Notes: generated by a model from the sequence alone, not told the origin. Counted from the stretch's first letter, positions 1 through 11,873 are shown. The stretch: DNA of 64,000 bases from Ulota crispa (GCA_963920765.1 OY987243.1:7564001-7628000); one strand, 5' to 3'. Translations and numbers: made by a program.

Positions 1-2563
1 GCTGAATCCTGTTGAGAATCAGGAACTTTAGAGAGCAAGAGGGTCTTGACAAGGATTCCAGCAACTTTCCGATTAGCGTTGTCAGTGAAGTCCAGCATTG
101 TGGCCAAAAGTACGAGCTGTCGTGCCGCAAAACGGTATTTTGGTCCTACAGTAAATGACAGTGCAACCAGATTTGTGTTCATCAGATCAGAAGGCCAGAG
201 CCGCCAATTCTCAAGAGCAAGGAGCTGTTTAGTTCATCGTCTGGGGAAGTATTGCTATACCTACCAAAGCTTTCAGCGTTCACAAGCTACTCATATGACC
301 GCAGACAAATACAGACTCTCAGCGTGAATATAAAGATGTATATGTAGAGAAATAGTCTACCTGCATTTAAGTGTACTTTGACCAGTTCAACGTATGATGA
401 AACAGTCGGAGGAAGGATCGAGTCGAGTACTTCATTAGCATTACCAGCTGCTGCTGCATTGAGCACAGACTGTGCGCCTCCTGTATTAGCTGCTTCATTA
501 CCCTTGGCCTGCAAAGGTATCACCAAAAGTGGGAATTAGAATCTGTGAAAACATACAAATCATGTTTCCACAACAAAGGCAGTATGAAGCCGACAATATT
601 GACATTGACAAATATCCTGCACAAATTGAAGTTGAGACCTGCACTAGATCAAATAGATTGGGCTAAGAGTCAGAACGTGCTCCAGCTACATCGACAAAGT
701 ACTGTTTAGATACCTGCGCTTCTGCGTGCAAATTGGTGCATACAATGCGCCAATATAGAGCTTGCTCTGCCCCCATAAGTTGGACTTCGTGCTCTTCATT
801 TTCTGGAACAACGTAACTGTTAAGAATTTAAGACGATAGGTCATTTGTCAGAAGGTGAAACTTGTAGCAGCGTAGAATTGATTGTTTGTTAGAGATATAC
901 CTGCACTATCGGCAGTCAAAGGTAAGAGGAATTGCCGAAGCCCCACTCCTTCATTGACTTTGAGTATGCCATGCTTCAGGAGCTCGTTCAAGACTGACTC
1001 GCCCACCTTCTCATTCGTCTCAACGTCCAGATAGTGAAGCAGAGCGATGACATCTCCATCACAGTCCCGATTTAACCATGACGTTTTAAGCATGTTGACA
1101 CATTCAGCTTGGACTGGTGGTACGCGATCAGCCAATCCTCGTTGGAGGATTCTTGCTCTTTGCATGATGCTGCAAATATTGCAATACCGTGCCATCTCGT
1201 TCAATGATATAACGCCTAATGATTTAAACCTCTTTTCTGCATGCAGCTAAACCCGAACATCATAACTCTTCTAAACAGCCAAGAAGACCATGAAGACCAA
1301 TGAAGAGAATGAAAAGCATTTGACCTGAGCATGTTGACAGGCAGCTTGCTTCCAAGAACAGTGTAGGCTGCTCTCCGCACACTATCACTGACGTCCAAAG
1401 TGTGTTCAAAAACTTGTGGAATCGTGGAGTCAATAAGAGGAATCGACAGGATCACCATCTTGCGCACGTCCTGCACACAGCACGTGGTTTAGTGCTCATA
1501 AATTGAACTGAAAGGGACTTCTAGGTTTTTTCGGGCCTTAACAAGAGGATAGAACATGGTTGCGTGAGGAGAGAAGTTTTTACCGCACTTCGGTCAGTCT
1601 CTAACGCTTGACGATAAACAGCCACAGTGGAGTCATTCTCATCGCCAGATACCAAACGGGCGAGGGCCCGAGCTGCATTCACGCGCACGGCAGGCACCTT
1701 GTCTTCCATGCGTGTTTGCATGCTTCCAATCAATTCCTCCCATAGCTCATCGCTTAGCTCCACATCATCTACTAACCGTGTCATAACCTGAATACGTTCA
1801 CATTTTGGATTCAACGCTAATCCAATATAAGGGAGAGAAATTTGGTTTATAGTCATTGAATGCCACAACCAAAAAATCATGTTACCGTACGGGGACTAGA
1901 TTTCAAGTACTATCAGATCTTCCATAATGACAGCATAAGTCATTCTTTATTACATCAAGTCATCCTCCATCTCGCAATGTATCTCTATACTCGAAATTTT
2001 GCGTACATTTCATTCCCAAGCTTACTACCTTCCACAAAATTGTAGACTAAATGATTGGTATACATCAAACAAGGACGTAGCGATGTGATTCTTAAAATTC
2101 AGGTGGTGCGACTATGTAATCTAGCCTGAAAATGTAATATCCTAATCAAGAACAAGTACAGAAGAGGAAACGCTACCTCTGCGATCAGCTGGCAAGCCCG
2201 AAAGCGGACAGTCTTGTTGGCGGAGTCCACAAACGCCAACAAATGCTTCAAAAAGTCCTCCGCGAACGAATTGCAGTCCTCCGCATGCTCCTCATTACGG
2301 TATGCAGCAAAAGCGGATACATACTTCACAACCCTCTCCACGCTTGGCTCCTTCTCCTGGACGAGGAAAATAGGGCGCAGCGAGTCGCATAAAATGGAGA
2401 AGAAAGTCTCAAGATGCTCTGACCGGCATTTCACGAGCTCCCTAATGGAGCGTAGATGCGCAGTCTGTGTGTGTTGACACTCGTTCAGTGTCCGCGGGAT
2501 GAGTACTTCCGGACGTTCGCTTGGCTGGGAAGCACGGCGCTTCCCAGACGCCCCTTGGCACAT
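1..2563 (-). CDS. CAP-G: Condensin I subunit CAP-G (5' part, continues beyond window)
   Basis: Non-SMC HEAT-repeat subunit of the condensin complex, which compacts mitotic chromosomes in the nucleus. Exons read on the minus strand: 2563-2177, 1787-1584, 1470-1325, 1169-901, 816-714, 508-361 and 145-1 (running off the window). All boundaries are GT-AG. Joined, they give the CAP-G order: an N-terminal stretch with VERVVKYVSAFAA, a helix with NKTVRFRACQLIAE, then DKVPAVRVNAARALARLV, an ILQRGLADRVPPVQ segment, HYLDVETNEKVGESVLNELL, EQALYWRIVC and finally RQLVLLATMLDFTD. These match land-plant CAP-G in order and spacing as I know the family. The start is the ATG at 2563, just upstream of the conserved LNECQ segment. 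Oddity: joining exon 4 (phase 1) to exon 5 at the only nearby acceptor AG (817-818) is out of frame by one base, so that junction is uncertain. The C-terminal half is outside the window. Confidence 0.9.
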
Positions 2564-2854
2564 TATGGCTGATGTTTCTATTCTTCTCCACGAAATAGAT
2601 GTCCGAACTTCAAATCAGGTCAACCGAGCAATTGCTCTTAATCAACTAAGCAGACACAAAGAGACAGAAAAATAACATGCGCACACTCCGACGCCCTTGA
2701 CAAACACCAATCTATTCACTCACGCCATAAACCTCGCCAATCGGCGTTTTGCAACTCGCTTTATCCAACAACCTAAACCTCTCCGTTCTACTTCTTCCCC
2801 TTCCTGCCACTCCAAGCTGCTCCTTACTCCGTCCTCTAGACCTCTACATTACGA

Positions 2855-3257
2855 AATGGCGACACTTCAACGGCTAATCTCCTAGCAAAGAACCAAGATT
2901 TTCAATGAACTCCGCTCCAAGGGCAATAACATCGATTCTCTGTCAGTTCTTTTTCGAGCTAACTGCAAATGTAAGGCAATCAAGATGCACACCGACAGAA
3001 ATGGAATCAACAGCGGATTCGGAATTACAAGACCCGCCGCAGATCAACGAAAAACGGCAACAATGCACAGAACTGGCGTGAAGGATTCGAAATGTGAAGA
3101 AGACGATGAAGGAAAATTTGAATTCCGAGCGGGAGATGGAGTGGAACTCGGATGAAAAGCACGTGATGGAGACTTTCATTGCTGAATTCTTGGAGGATGA
3201 AAAACTAAAACGAAAACTGAACATGTGTTCCAGAACATTCATCTGTGTTTCGGATTG
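2855..3257 (+). pseudogene. Possible decayed reading frame, divergent from CAP-G
   Basis: About 290 bp upstream of the CAP-G start, on the other strand, is a codon-like stretch. An ATG at about 2855 opens a short peptide (MATLQRLIS) that stops at TAG, and the same frame then continues as QRTKIFNELRSKGNNIDSLS. Near 2950-2990 the protein-like signal moves to another frame, which starts MESTADSELQDPPQINEKRQ, has one TGA after about 27 codons, and then runs as a Lys/Glu-rich helical stretch with MEWNSDEKHVMETFIAEFLEDEK to about 3257. Both stops are one C-to-T change from a sense codon (CAG, CGA). I do not recognise the family. It could be a pseudogene, an unrecognised small gene with an intron, or chance. 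Base composition is richer in GC than the flanking repeats. Confidence 0.3.
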
Positions 3258-3616
3258 ACAATCGTCCAATCTTTCATCCGTGGTAAATGGTAATATGGTT
3301 GAATCGTCCATGATTCTGGTATTTCCGTTCGTAATCTTGGATGACGACTGTTAGATGAAGAAAAATGCTTAAGTAAGACTGGAGAATGAGTAGAGAATGT
3401 TAGTTCAATTTCCATTTGAGCTGGAGTAGCTATAAATTCTCACAATTCTTACCAAAGGAATTTGCCATTTAGTAGTTAGCTAGCAGTTGGCGCTTGCTAA
3501 GTTACTCATTCACAGTTAGAAATTTAATCATTAGAAGTTTATTACAATTTTCATATGTTAAATAGAATGCAAAGTAACAAATTTAATAAGTTTTCAAATT
3601 GTATCTATGTGATAGT
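3258..3616. other. Intergenic DNA, nothing recognised
   Basis: AT-rich spacer between the possible decayed frame and the solo LTR. I see no ORF, inverted repeat or RNA motif here. Confidence 0.5.
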
Positions 3617-3981
3617 TGTCATGTGATGTGGCATTGTGGCTACGCCACATCAAATGTATGTCATTAGTGGATGATTTTTGTTTTTGGTAGTTTTGGAGAA
3701 GGTTAGGGCATTGGCACCTCATTTCCTTTGGCACTTTATTTCTTTTGGCACCTCATTTGAGACCACTTAGGGTTTGGAGGTAGTTTAGGCACGTTACATT
3801 CTTGGCTTGACATTCTTTGCCAAGTCAAATCTTGTGAGGTGTTTTGAGAGAGGCTACGCTGGTGTTGTTTTCCTAAATTTATACCATCTTTCATGTTTCT
3901 CCTTGCGCTCTTGGATTCTCCCGCGACGGAGTGAGAGGTAGCTTGACTGATGCTTAAGTGCTTAGATTTTGTATCTTATCA
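3617..3981 (+). repeat. Solo LTR of the same family as the retrotransposon at 55.5 kb
   Basis: About 365 bp aligning over its whole length with the LTR at 55484-55835. Both start TGTCAyGTGATGTGGCAT, carry TTAGGGTTT (3767-3775 here), then a CTTGACATTCTTTG segment, and end in GTATCTTAwCA. No gag or pol follows, so this is most simply a solo LTR left by LTR-LTR recombination. I could not find a matching 5-bp target duplication, so the exact ends may be off by a few bases. Confidence 0.75.
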
Positions 3982-4184
3982 TTGAGAGCATATTTGTATA
4001 TATGTTTTTGGGTTACATCTTTGTTTTTATTTGCTGTTAGTGATAGTACATGATGTGTTGTGTTTAGCAATATCTATTTACACAACATAGTGGAAATAAA
4101 ATGTTATAAATGTCAAGAGTGACATTATAGAGGTCCTTGTGATTTTAGTATTATGATTAGTTACCATAGAAATTTTGGAGATCC

Positions 4185-5161
4185 TTAACCCCTAAATGCC
4201 CAAGGCACCCAATTTGGGTGTCCAAAAAACTTCAAGAAACTTTGAAACTTTGTTGAAGGTACGGATTTTCTCATTTTCACGTTCTTTTTTTTAGAAAAGT
4301 TGTGTGCTCAAGTTAGCTCCACCGTTCAAATTTAACTTCCTCTGTATCTTATTCCAATTTTTTTTGGTAGAAGGTTAACTACCAGCATACATTTTGTGAC
4401 ATGAATAGTGTTGTGAATAGTGTCATGAATAGTGTCGTAAATAGTGTCATGAATAGTGTCGTAAATAGTGTCATGAATAGTGTCGTGAATAGTGTCACAA
4501 AGCCTATGAGAAGTTGCCACATTGAAAAGGTGGGCATCAAGTTGAGCAAAAGGTGAAGATTTCCCTTGGGCACTCCCTTGGGCAATAAGGGCCTTTTTAC
4601 TAAAATTTTGACATCTAACAAAATCTAAAAGTGCTTTTGGACTAATTTCACTTGGAATGTCTTTTTTATAAAAATTAGAATCCTTTCACCATTGAAAATT
4701 CTTTCATTCATAATGATTTTTGGTCAATAATTGGAGCTCAAAATTTCTTTGTATAAGACGGTTGTGTTTGACAATTGCGTTGCAGGCTCATTTGTGAAAT
4801 TGTGGTCACGGATTTGGAAAGAGGGCCATTGATTTTGAAGTAACAACAATAAACACTAAAGCAATCTAAGTGATTGTTTTCCAATTTTGTATCTAGAAGT
4901 TGCCAATTTGCATTAGAAGTTTCGGGCAGCTCCAAAAAAAGCAAAAATTCTATTCTCATCATCATTCAATTGCAAATATCTTAAAATCCACATGGCCATT
5001 TTGGATTCTTTTTTGGTAGTGCCATCTAGAAGTCTTGAAGTTCAAGATTCAACGGTTTCAATTTTATTTTGATGTTTAATAATGATCTTACAAGGACAAA
5101 TAAAAACTTCAAAATTGCCTTCCAAAAACAAGAAAAACACCCTTGGACATTTAGGGGTTAA
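4185..5161 (+). mobile_element. TTAA-bracketed non-autonomous element, subfamily A copy 1
   Basis: The element proper is 4189-5157, with TTAA at 4185-4188 and 5158-5161. The ends are imperfect inverted repeats, CCCCTAAATGCCCAAGG and CCTTGGACATTTAGGGG. Just inside the left end is a hairpin with 7-bp arms, CACCCAA-T-TTGGGTG. No protein is encoded. A second copy, in the same orientation, lies at 24310-25492. This copy carries an expanded 12-bp tandem array at 4401-4497. Confidence 0.85.
4401..4497. repeat. 12-bp tandem repeat inside element A copy 1
   Basis: About eight units alternating between ATGAATAGTGTC and GTAAATAGTGTC or GTGAATAGTGTC. The homologous place in copy 2 (about 24525-24550) has only two to three units, so the array expanded in this copy after the two diverged. 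Confidence 0.9.
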
Positions 5162-5751
5162 TAAGTTTATGTGAAGTCTAGTTTTTTCTTTTTCTTTTTA
5201 CTAATTTTTAATGCTAAAAGCATAATTCCTAATTTTTTTTCTTTAAAAAAGTACCTTAGAAAGCTCCAAAAAGGAATTGAGATTAAAGGATTGATATTAC
5301 CCTTTCTTAATATCAAAAATTTTACTCACTCAAGAAACTATAAGGAATGAAGGTATCAAATTCAAAATTCACATTTCAACCTTACAATTACACTTTGTAA
5401 TTTTGCAAAAATATGGAGACAATATGAAGCAGAGAACTTATTGAGTATAATTTTTTTTGAAGCTACCTCAATAACTGTTTGTCTCAAAAAGAAAAATTTA
5501 TGTCACTTTTGCATGTGGCATTGTATAATATCAAAGTTACCATACTTCTTAGTAGTTCAATTTTGTGGCAATAGAGAAGTCAACTTTGAATATGTGATAT
5601 TCATGAAGGAGAATTTACAATTTGATAATCATTAAATCAAGTACTTCTATCATTATTTTGAGTTGTTTCATTTCAAAAGGTATTTGACATTGTCCAAATT
5701 TCCCAAATTAAAAAGAATAAAATTTTTTAGATGCATTTTACAAGAATGACA
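5162..5751. other. AT-rich intergenic DNA, nothing recognised
   Basis: Spacer between a TTAA element and a Tourist-like MITE. Only short chance ORFs; no similarity recognised to other parts of the window. Confidence 0.5.
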
Positions 5752-6164
5752 TAAGGGCATCTCCACCCGTCCAGTCAAATCTTGACTTGGTGAAACATTT
5801 TGAGTGAGCCCTAAAGTGCTCTTCTGCGCGGGCAGAGGAGGCAATCTCCACCGGTGAAAACGCACTATTGCTCCATTATAGGTTTCACGGTGTCAGGCGG
5901 GACCACAAGGCACCAAGGACTTAGGCTAGGTCAGCTCCAAGGCACCTTTCCAGAGAGCAAGGACAAAATCTTGAGACAATGACAGCAAATTCAGCTTGCT
6001 AGAAATGACAAGCCTCTTGGAAGGTCACTATCTCTGAGCCCTCGTATGGTGAGGTCGCTCTAAAATTTGAGCAAGTGGAGTCACCGATGGAGATCCGCAG
6101 TGCAAATAAAACTCACTAGCCACATTATTTGCCCATGTTGAGTCAATGGGTGGAGATGCTCTAA
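5752..6164. mobile_element. Tourist-like (PIF/Harbinger type) MITE
   Basis: The element proper is 5755-6161. It begins GGGCATCTCCACCCGT and ends with the inverted form ATGGGTGGAGATGCTC. It is flanked by TAA on both sides (5752-5754, 6162-6164). A 3-bp TWA target duplication and a GAGCATCTCCA-like terminus are usual for PIF/Harbinger-derived MITEs of plants. No coding capacity is seen, and the interior has a higher GC content than the flanks. Confidence 0.75.
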
Positions 6165-6238
6165 GAATAACATTCAAAATGGAAAATAGTTGTAAGTTGT
6201 GACCCATAGATAATGTCCAAACAAAATGATGTATTACC

Positions 6239-7190
6239 TTAACCCCTAAAGGCCCAACCCTCCCCTTGGAGGACAAATGGGGTTTTGGGCAAGTTCTTAC
6301 AGCTAAACTACTTTGTGTGATTTTTTGAATATTTTTTAGAAGATGGAGAATTCAAAGATCTGCATGCGCATTTAGTTTTTTCTTAATTCTGACATTTATT
6401 GAATAAGTTATGCATGAATTTCTGGAAAACAAGGAATGCAGGTAGCCCAAAAATTTCTTTATAAATTGCATTTTTATAAAATACGAATCTGAAAATTGGT
6501 TCTTTAGACTTTTATAAACATGGGAAGCTTTGAATCATTTAGGTTTGATTGCATGTTGAGTGAGTGAGAAGTTTTTGTTTGCTGGTAGGTATGGGACTCC
6601 CAAACCTCCATTCCTTTTGCCCCCTGTAAAATTTGGTACTTTACTTTTTTGAGCTCTTTGTGATTTTTTTTTTTACTTTTTTTTTTTTTCAAGTTGTAGT
6701 AGACTAAGATCCCTTGGTTTTTACCATTTTGATCAAAGAAACTCAAACTTCAAAAATTTTAAATAAATTGTCTAATTTTGTTTAGTGTATATGCAAATTT
6801 CATGAACTTATAGCATTGCAAGATTTTACAAAGTATGATTCACACCACCAATTCATTTGAAAATACTCCTACACTTACCTAACATGGTCTTCTACATGGA
6901 TAAAATAAACCTCAACTTTGCGTAGAGCAATTTTTTTGATATGGGAGCGGTCAAAGGCTTTTGAAATTTTTGGGCAACACAAAAAAAAACTTTTTTTTTT
7001 CACTTCAGATGTCCATATCTCACTCATGTACATCTAGAATGAGCTGATTTTTTTCCCACAAGTACCTCCCATAGTCTAGGGCAAGATCTTATGGTTGGAT
7101 TTCCAAAAAAACTTTTTTTCCTAACTTTCTACTCATTCCCCCAAAAGTGGCAGTTTTCAGTGACTTTCACAGAAAAAGAGCTTGGGCCTT
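6239..7190 (+). mobile_element. TTAA-bracketed element, subfamily D, right end lost
   Basis: Starts with TTAA (6239-6242) and CCCCTAAAGGCCCAACC, then a hairpin CCTCC-CCTT-GGAGG and the subfamily D segment ACAAATGGGGTTTTGGGC. The interior follows the copies at 19.9, 20.9 and 54.1 kb, including the stretch with CCCCCAAAAGTGGCAGTTTTC near the right side. It stops matching after GAGCTTGGGCC at about 7190, so the right terminal repeat and its TTAA are gone. Confidence 0.75.
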
Positions 7191-8254
7191 TCAAAAATTC
7201 TAAGATTGATAGAGAATCAAATATTAGTGATTCTTGCAATACTTATTACTGTGGTTCTAAAATGTAAAAGTTAACACTTCTATGCAACATGAAAGCACAT
7301 TTCTGAACTAAAACTTGAACACAACAAACCTTCGTTTTATAGAATACCTATAAAGAAGAGTTACGTACAAATGATGAGAAACATGCAGATAACATATAGA
7401 ATTGCATGCTGAACCTGCAAACCAGCACGATGGCAGTATTCTCAGCTTCTGAATCATGTCGAAGGTAATAAATAAAAAACTGCTTACAGGTCTGTCAAGT
7501 AGCAAAATGATTTTCAATTGGAACGAACCCACATATCAAGGAAAGGACGATTCAAGCTGCCGGGCGACAGCCACTGTTCACTGAGCCTACGGACACCAAA
7601 ACTCCAAAGAGCGGATCTAAGATAGTTGCTTGCATGAATCACTTTGTTGGGCTCTTACAATTGACCACTAAGATGATCCGGGGAAGACGTGGAGGCAGGA
7701 AAGCTCAGGCATGCAAGCTTGAGGGAACCCGTGGCGCAATAGGGCAAAAGGGAAGGCTCCACACGAACCTTGTGAAGAACCAGAGGAAATAGCATTCATG
7801 ACACTAAGAATGGCAATAACTACGCCACTGTTGAAACAACATTTGCATTCCTTCGTGATTTCGCATGTAAATGGTACAGCATGCTCAAAAGCGACACAGG
7901 CGATCAATCCCGTATTTCGAGGGAAAAAATGGTGCATGGCGAAGTGCAAATACTGTAGCCGGCAATCATTCTTCTTTATATAAGGACTATCGGAGTGTTC
8001 TGTAATTTTGAATTTAGAATCAGACTCTTGTGTTTGAGGAAAGGGAAAGAACGAAAGAACCTTTTGCTTGCTGTCCTCGGGGCATTTCTTTTTACGACAT
8101 ACTGCAAAAACAAGAGATAGCGTCAGAAACATCCTTCACTGGAACTATGAAACCGGTTTCCTTCGGGTGGCATGTCAAAACACCAAGTCTACTATCTATA
8201 AAAAAACTCACGTCAACCTGTCTGTTCGGTCGTCCTTTACCTGTCTTACCGGCT
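7191..8254. other. Unrecognised mid-GC DNA downstream of the carotene hydroxylase gene
   Basis: From about 7500 the sequence is less AT-rich than the repeats and contains open frames on both strands (longest 154 codons, minus strand, 7668-8132). None matches a family I know. It could include 3' untranslated or regulatory sequence of the gene at 8804, or remains of another gene. Confidence 0.35.
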
Positions 8255-8392
8255 CCACATGGGGGACATGGCGCATGGGGGACATGAGCGCATGGGAGAC
8301 ATGGGCGCATGGGGGCCATGGGATGGTTAGAATTTCTTTTAAAGATTATACTCAGGCCTGCATTTACCTTGGTAAATGGGTTTACAGGACTC
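8255..8392. repeat. ATG-rich minisatellite plus a shared 45-bp segment
   Basis: About four units of 16-18 bp of the form GCGCATGGGGGACATG (8255-8322), followed at 8345-8392 by a segment containing CATTTACCTTGGTAAATGGG. The same segment next to CCATG-rich simple sequence occurs inverted at 31145-31240, so the two loci belong to one repeat family. Confidence 0.7.
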
Positions 8393-8803
8393 GTATTCTA
8401 TTATAATACAACTGGGCAGTGTTTGGAAGCAATAATGCCATAATGCCATACATGATGCAGACTAAGAGTAAGTTTTGAATTGCAAATGGCATACGGCCAT
8501 AGCGTAGTAACAAATCACCTATTGTACAACATGATGATTCACATCACACTACCCCAAAGGCTGAACACTCGACATTTACTGCAGTTAAAGCCGAAAAAAA
8601 TAGTGTAGTGTACAATGGTACCAACAACTCTTAGAGTGAACAGCACTACCACTAATACAAACGTTGGTTTATATCGGACCACTTAGTGCTGTCTACTTGC
8701 TTGTATAATAAGTTCTGAACAGCGTTTCAGACTACGAAAATTGGGATTGAGTCCTTGAAAAATGGCGTCAAATTGACATAACAAGGACCCGCGCTGTAGT
8801 TGA
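8393..8803. other. 3' flank of the carotene hydroxylase gene
   Basis: About 410 bp of moderately AT-rich DNA holding the presumed 3' untranslated region of the gene that ends at 8804. No poly(A) signal was chosen with confidence. Confidence 0.4.
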
Positions 8804-10846
8804 TTAATTATCTTTGCGCTTGAATTTCGCTTTCAAAACCTTTTGAAGCTCCTTCTCACCTCCAACATTCTCGAGTTCCTGAATCATTCCCGCATATATT
8901 CTATAGTAATTAGAGAAAACGTCGGGATGTATAATAACTGAAGTAAACAGATACTCCACATAAATAAAGAGTATGTTACAGACGAATACCTGAGGGCCAA
9001 GAAAAAGCCCGTATGGAACGCCACCGAAAAGATCAGCATGATGTAGCTGAAACACAAACAGTATACTATCAGCATATGGTAACTCTGAGAGGAACATACC
9101 AGTGCGTGCAACGAAACAGTGCCTGTTGACTGCTGCGTATGTTAGACAAAAAGTAAAGAGAGCTCGGAATGGAACAGAAAATACCTGATGTGCAGCTGCA
9201 ACTTTTTGGAGGTAAGGAACGTCTGCAATAGGTCCAACAGGGAATCTTCGGTGAACTAAGCCATCGTGGACAAACATATATGCCATACCAAACATTGTGA
9301 TCCCAAGGCCCTGCACGAACAACCAAGATTTCTGTCACGTTACATCAGACACACGAGACCAGATTGCCAACAACATTTAGGAGATCCCGAGAACTCCCCG
9401 GAACCAATGGCATCCTCATACGCAATCAGAACTAACGAACGGCAGTTCTAAAGAGTCGTTAGGTGAAATTGGGAGGCCAAAGTGACTTACTGCTCCGAAG
9501 CAAAGACCAGGGACAAGGCCTGTGTGAAAAAAACCGTACGCCAAGAGCAATATGGCTGGAACGGCGTTGATGATCGCGAAAACGTCGTTCATTTCAAAAG
9601 GTCCTTCTCGTGGTTTGTGGTGTGACTGTCCAGTTCAGAGACCGTATTGTTAGTCATAGAATTTGAAATAATCATCCACAACAACGTGCAGATAGATAGA
9701 TTTGGTGGATTGAGTAAATTTAGGTGCCTCACCTCGTGCATGTTCCATAGAGAATCGTGCCAGAGGGCTCTGTGAGCCCATCGCGCCCAATACTCCATAC
9801 CCACCTGAAGGTCACCACAGATTGGAATTTTAGACGATACCACATGAGAAGTAGAGTAAAGAACGGAATTAAATGCACACGTGGAAATCGTGACCTTGTG
9901 CAAGACGTGTACAGCAATTAGGTGGGATAGATTGACTTTGACTTAAAGACAACACATCACAACGGATTGTGTATTGATATACTATAACGAAGGATCCTTA
10001 CCGCAGCGCCGACGGCTAACAACAATGTCCCAAGTATTTCCGAGTAAGGCACCTCTGTTGAGCCCTGCGGGGACCAGAGGATACATTAGATAAATACCTG
10101 TCTCCTGTGAGAGGGCGCTGACATTGCATGCGAAAAAACATAAAAAACTATGAGGACAGGCTCCAATCCTCACAAATAGGCATGGTGCACAAATGCTGTA
10201 GTCGTTCCTTGTCTTTGAGGCTCTGCATTCTACAAAAAACAAACAGACAAACAGTTGCTGCCGATACTTTCTAACCCTCAGTAACTTGATTAACTTCTCG
10301 CAGAGAGCTGTAATGCAGAATTCAATAATCATATCCAGAGAAACAAACCTGCATTTGCCAATAGAATCGATAGTATACAGCGCCAGCAGACATGGCGATG
10401 AAACCAACGCTGGAGGCTATGGCTGCCAAGAAGTACGCCTCTCGTTCTCCTTTCGTGTTCCTTTTCTTCTTCCCTGGCGGATCAATCTTGGTAGACGAAT
10501 CAAAGCTGACAGCAGAAACCATTGACGACGCAAAATCAAGCGTTGATGTCGAAGCATTTTGAACCTCATCCATAATGCCACTGTCACGTTCCTCCTCCGC
10601 TTCTACCAAACGCTGATTTGGTTCTTGCGAGGAGTTACTGGCAACAATGCACAAATGTCTCCGCTTGTACGGGAAATCAAATGGTCTACCACTAATCCTC
10701 ACCGATAGCAACCTGCTTCCCAAAGGATGGAACAAATAGGCACCAGCTGGTGCATTGCGAAGCTGGTTGCAAGAATGCGCAACACTCAAGGACGGCCGAA
10801 TGCTCCTGCTAACAACGCACTGCAAATTGACTACACACTCCGCCAT
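8804..10846 (-). CDS. BCH: Beta-carotene 3-hydroxylase, plastid, non-heme di-iron
   Basis: Adds hydroxyl groups to the beta-rings of beta-carotene, giving beta-cryptoxanthin and zeaxanthin in plastid membranes. Seven exons join in frame, all phase 0: 10846-10349, 10064-10002, 9804-9733, 9625-9491, 9310-9185, 9046-8990 and 8878-8804, giving 341 residues. All four histidine clusters of the family are present: HRALWH (198-203), HESHH (210-214), HDGLVH (271-276) and HQLHH (297-301). Two of these clusters are split by introns. Hydrophobic segments lie around 141-160 and in exons 2, 4 and 5. The first roughly 90 residues are Ser/Arg-rich and lack the catalytic core, as expected of a transit peptide. 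The RRFPVGPIADVPYLQKVAAAH and VPYGLFLGPQ blocks are diagnostic of the plant enzyme. The start at 10846 is the first ATG of the open first exon. No frame damage is seen, so the gene looks functional. Confidence 0.95.
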
Positions 10847-11811
10847 GGTACCAAAAGAGCTTCGAATCGAGCTTCGAAACTCAAGCTGAATGCAGAACTC
10901 ACCTCATATGCTAAAAGCGCGATAAATACAAATGAACTCACTGCATCAATCCTTGCATGAACACGACCATAAATAGCTCACTCTACGCCAAACTTCAATC
11001 CGCTCTTGCACGATCTATAGAAATACAGCGAAAAGACTGCAAGTGCAAACAGCTCACTGACAGCTGACAATACCAAAACGCAATACTGGAAAACTATCCA
11101 CCTAACTCAGTAGCGCACTTCCAGCCACACGATGAAGGCCATTCTGGAAGGTACGAGAAAACCTCAACGCCGTGTCCCTCTCTCTCCCTCGAGCTCCCTC
11201 TCGAACTCTCTCTGGATCCAAAAATGTTTCACATTTGTTCCTCGACACTCTTCAAAGTCTCAATCCAATCGATTCACCAGGAGGCATTCACAAAACGGCG
11301 ATTACGGTACCGCATTAATGAATGCGCGAATGCGCGGATGTGCGATTATTATGGACAATCAAGGTTATAAATAAGAAACATGACGCCTCAGGCACAGTCA
11401 GGCCAGGCGTGCGGACGTAGTGGCGAGATAAATCGAGCACCTAAACAATGGTAGGATCAACGGAACAAGGACGAAGGACGGAATCCAGAAGGTTGAAGAG
11501 GAGAAAGGGGAGAAAAGGTCGGACGGAGGGTTTGGCGGGACAGAGAGAGGGCGCTGTGTTGGATTGGATAGGAGGAGTTTCGAGCTTTGATGTGGATTGG
11601 TCGGGGTAGAGCAGTCTGACGACGTGGCCGCTTCATGACGCTCGGCTATTGCGTTGCCATATTTGCGCGTCATCCGACCCTCTGTCTTCTGTGCGAGCGC
11701 TCACAGCCACACTGCGCTTGGAAACTGGCCCACTGCCTGTTCGCAGTAACAGTTTGGTAAGTTAGTTGGATCAAAAACTTTCATACTTGGAATAACTTAT
11801 TATAAGGTAGT
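10847..11811 (-). promoter_or_regulatory. Upstream region of the carotene hydroxylase gene
   Basis: About 960 bp, clearly richer in GC than the repeat belt beyond it, lying upstream of the BCH start. It includes CGACGTGGCC at about 11618-11627, an ACGT-core motif of the kind bound by bZIP factors, and several ATTGG/CCAAT motifs. ORFs of up to 91 codons here look like chance. Assignment as promoter rests on position and composition only. Confidence 0.35.
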
Positions 11812-11873
11812 CTGCTCATATTCTGCTCATATTCTGCTCATATTCTGCTCATATTCTGCTCATATTCTGCTCA
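11812..11873. repeat. 11-bp tandem repeat
   Basis: About six near-perfect copies of TGCTCATATTC in a row. It directly abuts the imperfect hairpin at 11874-11975, whose left arm begins GGCTCTAAAACTGCTCACCTC and so continues the TGCTCA theme. Confidence 0.95.

Noticed and set aside
4401..4497. Regularly spaced repeats as a CRISPR array
   Set aside because: Units are contiguous without unique spacers, and this is plant nuclear DNA.
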